Shown piece by piece: positions 39,300 to 42,942 of a DNA stretch of 42,942 nt. The DNA is from a virus. The notes beneath the pieces are model-generated. The model was given only the letters and a program-made list of their open reading frames with translations, searched no databases and was not told the DNA's origin. The stretch covers positions 1 to 42,942 of the IMG/VR virus record IMGVR_UViG_3300045120_000409, one strand, 5' to 3'. The stretch's first letter is position 1, and each line of letters opens with the position of its first letter. The translations under genes and the position numbers were made by a program.

Positions 39300-40077
39300 T
39301 TTGCTGGAGACACCTCCGGCGCTCGTCATCCAGCGGCCGTTCATCCAGGCGCACGGCGACGCGCTCGCGAAGGACCTCGACCTCTCGCTGCTCGGGTATC
39401 CGGTGGTGAATCATCGCGACGGCAAATGGTGGATCGTGGACGGCCAGCACCGCATCTACGCGCTGCGCGAGAACGACCTGGGCAACGAGAAGCTGTATTG
39501 CGAGGTCCACGAGAACATGACGGACCAGGAGATGGCGCAGCATTTTCTCGGGCGCGACAAGCGTCGCGCGATCTCCCCGTTCGCGAAATTCAAGATCGGC
39601 TGCACGGCGGGCCAGACGCGGGAGAACGCCATCCAGCGCGTCGTGGAGGCCAACGGCCTGACCATCATGCGGACGAAGGGCACGAAGAACGTCGGCGCGG
39701 TGAGCACGCTCATTCGGATTTACGATTCGAACCCGACGAAGGACACGGCCGTCGGGTTCGTGGTGCGCGTCGCCAAACTCGCGTTCCAGGGCGACTCGCT
39801 CGGCTTCGACGCGGCGATGCTCGAAGCGCTCGGGTTGATCAACACCCGCTACAATGGACGCGTCGTGGAGAAGCTGCTCATCGAGCGGCTCTCGCTGCCC
39901 CAGAACAGTGCCCGCAACCTGATGCGCCGTGCGGAGGACATCCGCGCTCGCACCGGCAACTACAAGGCCCCGTGTCTTGCCAGCGTCATCGTGGACGCTT
40001 ACAACCGAGGCGCGTTTGGCAAAGCGCGCCTGCAGTCCTGGTGGAAAACGTCGGAGAGCGACGCGTCCGAAGGGTAG
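39235..40077 (+). CDS. ParB-like nuclease-fold protein (DUF6551-like)
   Basis: The 280-residue protein has the ParB/Srx core: LGYPVVNHRDGKWWIVDGQ then HRIYALRENDLGNEK, the conserved DGQHR element. A helical C-terminal domain follows (VEANGLTIMRTKG, MLEALGLINTRYNGRVVEK). AAGGAG lies 4 bases before the ATG. In phages such proteins range from partition-like regulators to nucleases; no ParA is encoded nearby, so partition is unlikely. It is translated from an unusually long overlap with the preceding gene. Confidence 0.75.
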   Translation: MQQKRNSLTPRNPGKIVEVLISLLETPPALVIQRPFIQAHGDALAKDLDLSLLGYPVVNHRDGKWWIVDGQHRIYALRENDLGNEKLYCEVHENMTDQEMAQHFLGRDKRRAISPFAKFKIGCTAGQTRENAIQRVVEANGLTIMRTKGTKNVGAVSTLIRIYDSNPTKDTAVGFVVRVAKLAFQGDSLGFDAAMLEALGLINTRYNGRVVEKLLIERLSLPQNSARNLMRRAEDIRARTGNYKAPCLASVIVDAYNRGAFGKARLQSWWKTSESDASEG

Positions 40078-40083
40078 GTCCCG

Positions 40084-40419
40084 ATGATCCGTAAAACCGA
40101 TGCGCCCCCGTTCGAGGAAATTCTCAAAGCGATGAGCGACCCCGAAAATCTCCCGAGGAAACTCGGCGGCCGAGGCGAGACCGACACCGAGCGCCTCGAA
40201 GCGAAGGCCGCGCTGCTGCGAATCACGGCCGACCCCGACAAGATCCGCGCGGTCTGCATCGGCTGCAGCGACGACATGCCGATGCGCGAGGCCGCGATGT
40301 GCGAGTGCGGCGGCTTCGTCTGCGCGGCGTGCCAGCGTCTCGAAGAAGAGGGCGTGTGCGACCACCAGAAACCCGCGCTGCTCGACGGCGTGCCGGAGGA
40401 CGAAGATGACGATGACTGA
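40084..40419 (+). CDS. Zinc-binding acidic protein
   Basis: The 111-residue protein has a helical N-terminal half and a Cys-rich centre: CIGC at about residue 59, CECGGFVCAACQRL around 74-87, and CDHQK. These Cys and His could bind two zinc ions. The C-terminus is a run of Asp/Glu. It overlaps the membrane protein gene by 14 bases. Confidence 0.6.
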   Translation: MIRKTDAPPFEEILKAMSDPENLPRKLGGRGETDTERLEAKAALLRITADPDKIRAVCIGCSDDMPMREAAMCECGGFVCAACQRLEEEGVCDHQKPALLDGVPEDEDDDD

Positions 40420-40741
40420 CGCACGCGCGGGCTACATCGCGGCTATCGGCTCGGGGCTCGGCGTCGTGCTGCAGCTCCTGGCCGTCGCCCTCACCGTGTG
40501 GCACACCGGAGACAACGGGCTCATTCTCAGCATCCAGAGCGTGCTGCTCGTCATCACCGTGCTGACGCTGTGGCGCGCCCGCTCGATGATGGCCGAGCAC
40601 ATCGAGAAGATCGGGCGTTACGCGGCCGAGCGCAAGATGTCCGAGATCATGCTGGAGAAAATGCGGGACGCGACGCTCACGACCGCGACGGTGGAAGCAG
40701 ACGTCGAGGACGACGACACGCCACCAGGGCGTCGGCACTGA
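40406..40741 (+). CDS. Two-segment membrane protein
   Basis: The 111-residue protein has two hydrophobic helices, about residues 9-32 (IAAIGSGLGVVLQLLAVALT) and 38-57 (GLILSIQSVLLVITVLTLWR). A charged cytoplasmic tail follows that includes a helix (EHIEKIGRYAAERKMSEIML). It resembles holins and phage exclusion proteins in layout. GGAGG lies 6 bases before the ATG. The function is unknown. Confidence 0.62.
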   Translation: MTMTDARAGYIAAIGSGLGVVLQLLAVALTVWHTGDNGLILSIQSVLLVITVLTLWRARSMMAEHIEKIGRYAAERKMSEIMLEKMRDATLTTATVEADVEDDDTPPGRRH

Positions 40742-40742
40742 C

Positions 40743-40892
40743 ATGCATCACAAACGACGGCGGGCCCCAGATCGTCGCGCGGGCTGCGCGATGTGCAAGC
40801 CGCACAAGCTCTCCGGCTGGCGGAAACGGATCAAGATTCGCGGGCTGCGCGTGCCGCGTCGGCTCGACCGGCTGGAGGACGGGAAACTATGA
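40743..40892 (+). CDS. 49-residue basic CxxC protein
   Basis: The short protein has the element RRAGCAMCKPHKLSGWRKRI, matching a small conserved phage/bacterial protein with a CxxCKPHK motif, and a basic tail. It follows the membrane protein stop by one base and overlaps the next ATG by ATGA, so the whole short stretch is coding. The function is unknown. Confidence 0.6.
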   Translation: MHHKRRRAPDRRAGCAMCKPHKLSGWRKRIKIRGLRVPRRLDRLEDGKL

Positions 40893-41203
40893 ACAAAGTG
40901 ATCGGCGAGAAGACGCGGCCGACCAACGAGCCGCCGCTCTGTGTGACGTGCAGCAACGCGCTCATCGTGAAGGGCACGCGCTTCGGCGACGACCTGACCA
41001 TTTGTCGCAGCGGGCTCGGGCCGGTGCGGTTTCGCGTGACGGAGTGCAGCGCCTACGACGACAGCCGGATCGTCCCGGTCTATCGCCTCGAAGAGACCGC
41101 GTGGCGACGATGGGGCGACCGCTTCGTCTCACCCTCTGAGCTATACGAGCTACGGCGCGCGGCCGCACAAAGTGGAAACGCGGCCGACGACGACGAGAAG
41201 TAA
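40889..41203 (+). CDS. Zinc-ribbon-like protein
   Basis: The 104-residue protein (MNKVIGEKTRPTNEPPLCVT then CSNALIVKGTRFGDDLTICR, then FRVTECSAYDDSRIVPVYRL) has Cys residues suitable for a zinc ribbon and a Tyr-rich C-terminal domain. The ATG at 40889 overlaps the upstream stop as ATGA; a longer frame upstream overlaps the 49-residue gene and is unlikely. Confidence 0.6.
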   Translation: MNKVIGEKTRPTNEPPLCVTCSNALIVKGTRFGDDLTICRSGLGPVRFRVTECSAYDDSRIVPVYRLEETAWRRWGDRFVSPSELYELRRAAAQSGNAADDDEK

Positions 41204-41206
41204 CCG

Positions 41207-41431
41207 ATGGCGATGAGCGACCGGCAGGAGCGTTGGTATCGCGAGAAGGACCTCGTGCGCCTGCGGCAGCAAATCGGCGAGGCCCCGCTCACCGTCCACT
41301 GTCGCCCGCGCGAAGGCGGCGGGACCATCTACGTGGCGACCGACCTGCACGGCGTCACGTTCGAGGGTCGCTTCCAGGTCGTGGCGGCCTGGATTGAAGG
41401 CTACCGCATGGCCCATGCCTGGGCCCGGTGA
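41207..41431 (+). CDS. Small hypothetical protein
   Basis: The 74-residue protein (DRQERWYREKDLVRLRQQIG, LTVHCRPREGGGTIYVATDL, VTFEGRFQVVAAWIEGYRMA) has a helical start and a beta-rich middle. Its stop overlaps the next ATG by one base. A second ATG at 41213 is possible. No family is recognised. Confidence 0.55.
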   Translation: MAMSDRQERWYREKDLVRLRQQIGEAPLTVHCRPREGGGTIYVATDLHGVTFEGRFQVVAAWIEGYRMAHAWAR

Positions 41432-41538
41432 TGTGGACGGTGCTGCTGATCCTGGCGCTCGTGCTGGCGCTGGTGCTGCTGATTGCTATCGGCGTCCTGG
41501 TGGTGCTCTTCGGGCCGCCGACCGGTCTCTGGAAATAG
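41431..41538 (+). CDS. 35-residue membrane peptide
   Basis: One long hydrophobic helix (TVLLILALVLALVLLIAIGV then LVVLFG) is followed by PPTGLWK. The ATG overlaps the preceding stop (TGATG). It ends 5 bases before the promoter at 41544, so it closes its transcription unit. Confidence 0.52.
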   Translation: MWTVLLILALVLALVLLIAIGVLVVLFGPPTGLWK

Positions 41539-41543
41539 CCTGT

Positions 41544-41573
41544 TTGACACAACCCAAGCGCTTGATGTATCAT
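41544..41573 (+). promoter_or_regulatory. Consensus promoter with AAGCGCTT operator-like core
   Basis: TTGACA (41544-41549), an 18-bp spacer and TATCAT (41568-41573) match sigma-70 at six and five positions. The spacer contains AAGCGCTT (41556-41563). The first 20 bases match 29335-29354 at 19 positions, so the two promoters are likely bound by the same factor. Confidence 0.8.
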
Positions 41574-41596
41574 CGTGTGAAGGAGATAGGACCGAT

Positions 41597-41851
41597 ATGC
41601 CCTCATACGAAGACGACCTCATTCGACGCGCCCGTGAACTGCAGCGCCTCGCGACGAAACGCCGCCGCCTGAAGCGCCAGCTCAAACAAGTGGACCTCGA
41701 CATCAAGAAGGCCCGCAAGGACCTCAACGCGGTCAAGCAGGCGAGCGAAGGCCGCCGCCCTGACGCCGCGCCGAGCCGTCTGCACGCGGGCGTGACCAGT
41801 GTCGGCACCCTGCACACCGAACTGCCCGACTCGAAGGAGAAAGCATCGTGA
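41597..41851 (+). CDS. Small coiled-coil protein
   Basis: The 84-residue protein begins MPSYEDDLIRRARELQRLAT and continues with a basic coiled coil (KRRRLKRQLKQVDLDIKKAR) before a disordered C-terminus. AAGGAGATAGG lies well placed before the ATG. The gene is first downstream of the 41544 promoter. The function is unknown. Confidence 0.62.
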   Translation: MPSYEDDLIRRARELQRLATKRRRLKRQLKQVDLDIKKARKDLNAVKQASEGRRPDAAPSRLHAGVTSVGTLHTELPDSKEKAS

Positions 41852-42066
41852 CAAACAAGACCGCCACCACCACCGAGCCCGACTACATCGTGGAAAACCA
41901 CGGCAGCGTGTTCCTGTTCGTCGCGCAGACGAACGAGGCGCACGACAACCTGAAGGAGAACGCGCAGGAGGGCGCGCAGTTTTTCGGCCGCGCGCTCGTG
42001 GTCGAGCACCGCTATGCCGCCGACCTCGCGCAGCGGCTGCAGGAGGAAGGATGGCTGGTCCAATGA
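41848..42066 (+). CDS. Small hypothetical protein
   Basis: The 72-residue protein begins at GTG (GTGA overlap with the preceding stop) with AAGGAG 8 bases before. Its sequence (DYIVENHGSVFLFVAQTNEA, FFGRALVVEHRYAADLAQRL, GWLVQ) is alpha/beta and resembles small host-derived accessory proteins. No function is known. Confidence 0.6.
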   Translation: MTNKTATTTEPDYIVENHGSVFLFVAQTNEAHDNLKENAQEGAQFFGRALVVEHRYAADLAQRLQEEGWLVQ

Positions 42067-42242
42067 CACGCCGCCGCTTCTACTTCAACGTCTGGGCACT
42101 GCTGCTGCTCGTGGTCGCCATCTACGTGCTCGTGGCCTCGCATCACTTCGAACCCGCCCCGTGGACGCGGGTGATTCAGAACACCACGACCGGCGAGCAG
42201 CGCACGCAGGTCTCGACCGATGGCGGCAAGACATGGCACTGA
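42063..42242 (+). CDS. One-segment membrane protein
   Basis: The 59-residue protein has a basic start (MTRRRFYFN), one hydrophobic helix (VWALLLLVVAIYVLVA) and an external tail with WTRVIQNTTTGEQRTQVS and GGKTW. It is coupled by ATGA to both neighbours. The function is unknown. Confidence 0.55.
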   Translation: MTRRRFYFNVWALLLLVVAIYVLVASHHFEPAPWTRVIQNTTTGEQRTQVSTDGGKTWH

Positions 42243-42412
42243 AGGCTTGCCCAACCTGCGGCGGCGTCCTGGAGTTGCTCCCAGGCACGCTCGTCGGCGT
42301 CCTGATGGCCCCCGCGTTCTACGTGCGGGGTCGCGTTGAAAACTACATCGAGCTGCAGCCGCGCACCGTCGTGGCCTGCACCGATTGTGAATACGCCGAG
42401 GTGAAACGATGA
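42233..42412 (+). CDS. Small zinc-ribbon protein
   Basis: The 59-residue protein has CPTCGG at residues 6-11 and CTDC near residue 49, the two knuckles of a zinc ribbon around beta strands. It overlaps the preceding gene by 10 bases and the next by ATGA. Confidence 0.58.
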   Translation: MALKACPTCGGVLELLPGTLVGVLMAPAFYVRGRVENYIELQPRTVVACTDCEYAEVKR

Positions 42413-42750
42413 AGAAGAAAACGAAGCGCCGCATCCCGCGCACGCGCGGGCCGGTGTTCATGAAGTCGCTGACGCGACGCAACCCCGGCGACCCGCCGCC
42501 GGTGGGCATCTACGCCGAGCCGAAGCGCTCGCGGCTGTCGATGCTCGCGCTCTACTCCACGAGCGACGGCCCGAGCGTGCCGACGGCCTGGAGAGTCTCG
42601 GCCGGGCTCTTCCTTCGCGCGCTGCGGCTCGTGCGCGCCCTGGCGGGCTACGAGTGCGCGGGCGTCGATCAGCCGGTGGACGCCACGACGCCGTGCGGCA
42701 AGTGCGGCCCGTGCGAGGCGTCCGCGTTCATCGAGGAGATTTCACGATGA
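42409..42750 (+). CDS. Hypothetical basic protein
   Basis: The 113-residue protein has a basic N-terminus (KKKTKRRIPRTRGPVFMKSL), a central helix (AWRVSAGLFLRALRLVRALA) and a Cys cluster (CGKCGPCEASAF). GAGGTG precedes the ATG. It is translationally coupled on both sides. Confidence 0.58.
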   Translation: MKKKTKRRIPRTRGPVFMKSLTRRNPGDPPPVGIYAEPKRSRLSMLALYSTSDGPSVPTAWRVSAGLFLRALRLVRALAGYECAGVDQPVDATTPCGKCGPCEASAFIEEISR

Positions 42751-42942
42751 GCAAAAATCGACACGCCGTCGCGCTCGGCCGTCTCGGCGGCAAGGCCCGC
42801 ACGCGCGCCAAGGTCGCCGCCGCGCGCACGAACGGCAAACTCGGCGGCGGGCAGTTCGTCTATCCGCGCGGCACCACCGGCGCGCAGCGCTACCACCTCC
42901 GCAACATCGCCGCCCAGGGCGGCAAAGTCATCACCGACGCAC
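42747..42942 (+). CDS. Small GGK-motif phage protein, 5' part (continues at 1)
   Basis: The gene starts here with ATG (ATGA overlap; GAGGAG upstream) and continues across the circular joint to the stop at 177, giving 81 residues. The part from 42816 to 42942 is the second copy of the terminal overlap. Only the first 23 codons (42747-42815) are unique to this end. Confidence 0.72.
   Translation, partial: MSKNRHAVALGRLGGKARTRAKVAAARTNGKLGGGQFVYPRGTTGAQRYHLRNIAAQGGKVITDA
42816..42942. repeat. Terminal direct repeat, right copy (circular overlap)
   Basis: Identical to 1-127, shown by direct comparison of both ends. Removing one copy gives a circle of about 42,815 bp with an intact gene across the joint. 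Confidence 0.9.

Overview
The window is one complete temperate-phage genome that closes into a circle. The last 127 bases (42816-42942) repeat the first 127, and a small gene runs across the joint, so the circular length is about 42,815 bp. It is GC-rich with strong G/C preference at third codon positions, so the host should be a high-GC bacterium, but the sequence does not name it. The virion genes follow the P22 order (terminase, portal, scaffold, P22-type coat, gp4-like and gp10-like head-completion proteins, several ejection-type proteins, tail fibre), which points to a short-tailed podovirus-like particle. An integrase and an attP carrying the 3' half of a tRNA-Arg(CCU) show that it can integrate.

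Layout. (1) 252-1766: leftward integrase, five arm-type repeats of CTTCCACGCA, the attP core and a sixth repeat. (2) 2215-26245, leftward: the late operon, read from small terminase (26245) through large terminase, portal, a 704-residue protein of unknown role, scaffold, coat, decoration-like protein, head-completion proteins, ejection proteins, tail fibre, a glycosidase-like protein, a beta-propeller protein, a two-segment membrane protein and a small lipoprotein. Intrinsic terminators bracket the scaffold-coat-decoration cassette. (3) 26246-26873: a gene-free region with palindromes and repeats beside the terminase genes. (4) 26874-28620, rightward: small genes, a DUF3846 protein and a tRNA-Ser(GCU). 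(5) 29335-30380, rightward: a short transcription unit with a consensus promoter, a SpoVG-like protein and a terminator. (6) 28606-29233 and 30318-36551, leftward: early genes for recombination (ERF annealing protein, YqaJ-type exonuclease, NinB-like protein), HNH and PD-(D/E)XK nucleases, many small zinc-binding proteins and an XRE regulator. (7) 36679-42942 and on through 177, rightward: a putative repressor, DNA-binding proteins, a DUF3102-like/ParB-like pair and a string of small genes.

How it works together, by inference. The 36552-36678 divergent region, with a 19-bp operator-like inverted repeat, is the likely lysis/lysogeny switch. ERF plus exonuclease form a Red-like recombination pair. 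Two promoters at 29335 and 41544 share 19 of 20 bases, including an AAGCGCTT palindrome, and are probably co-regulated. No recognisable DNA polymerase, primase, helicase or endolysin was found. Several rightward genes seem to start at or within about three bases of the predicted transcription start, which suggests leaderless mRNAs.
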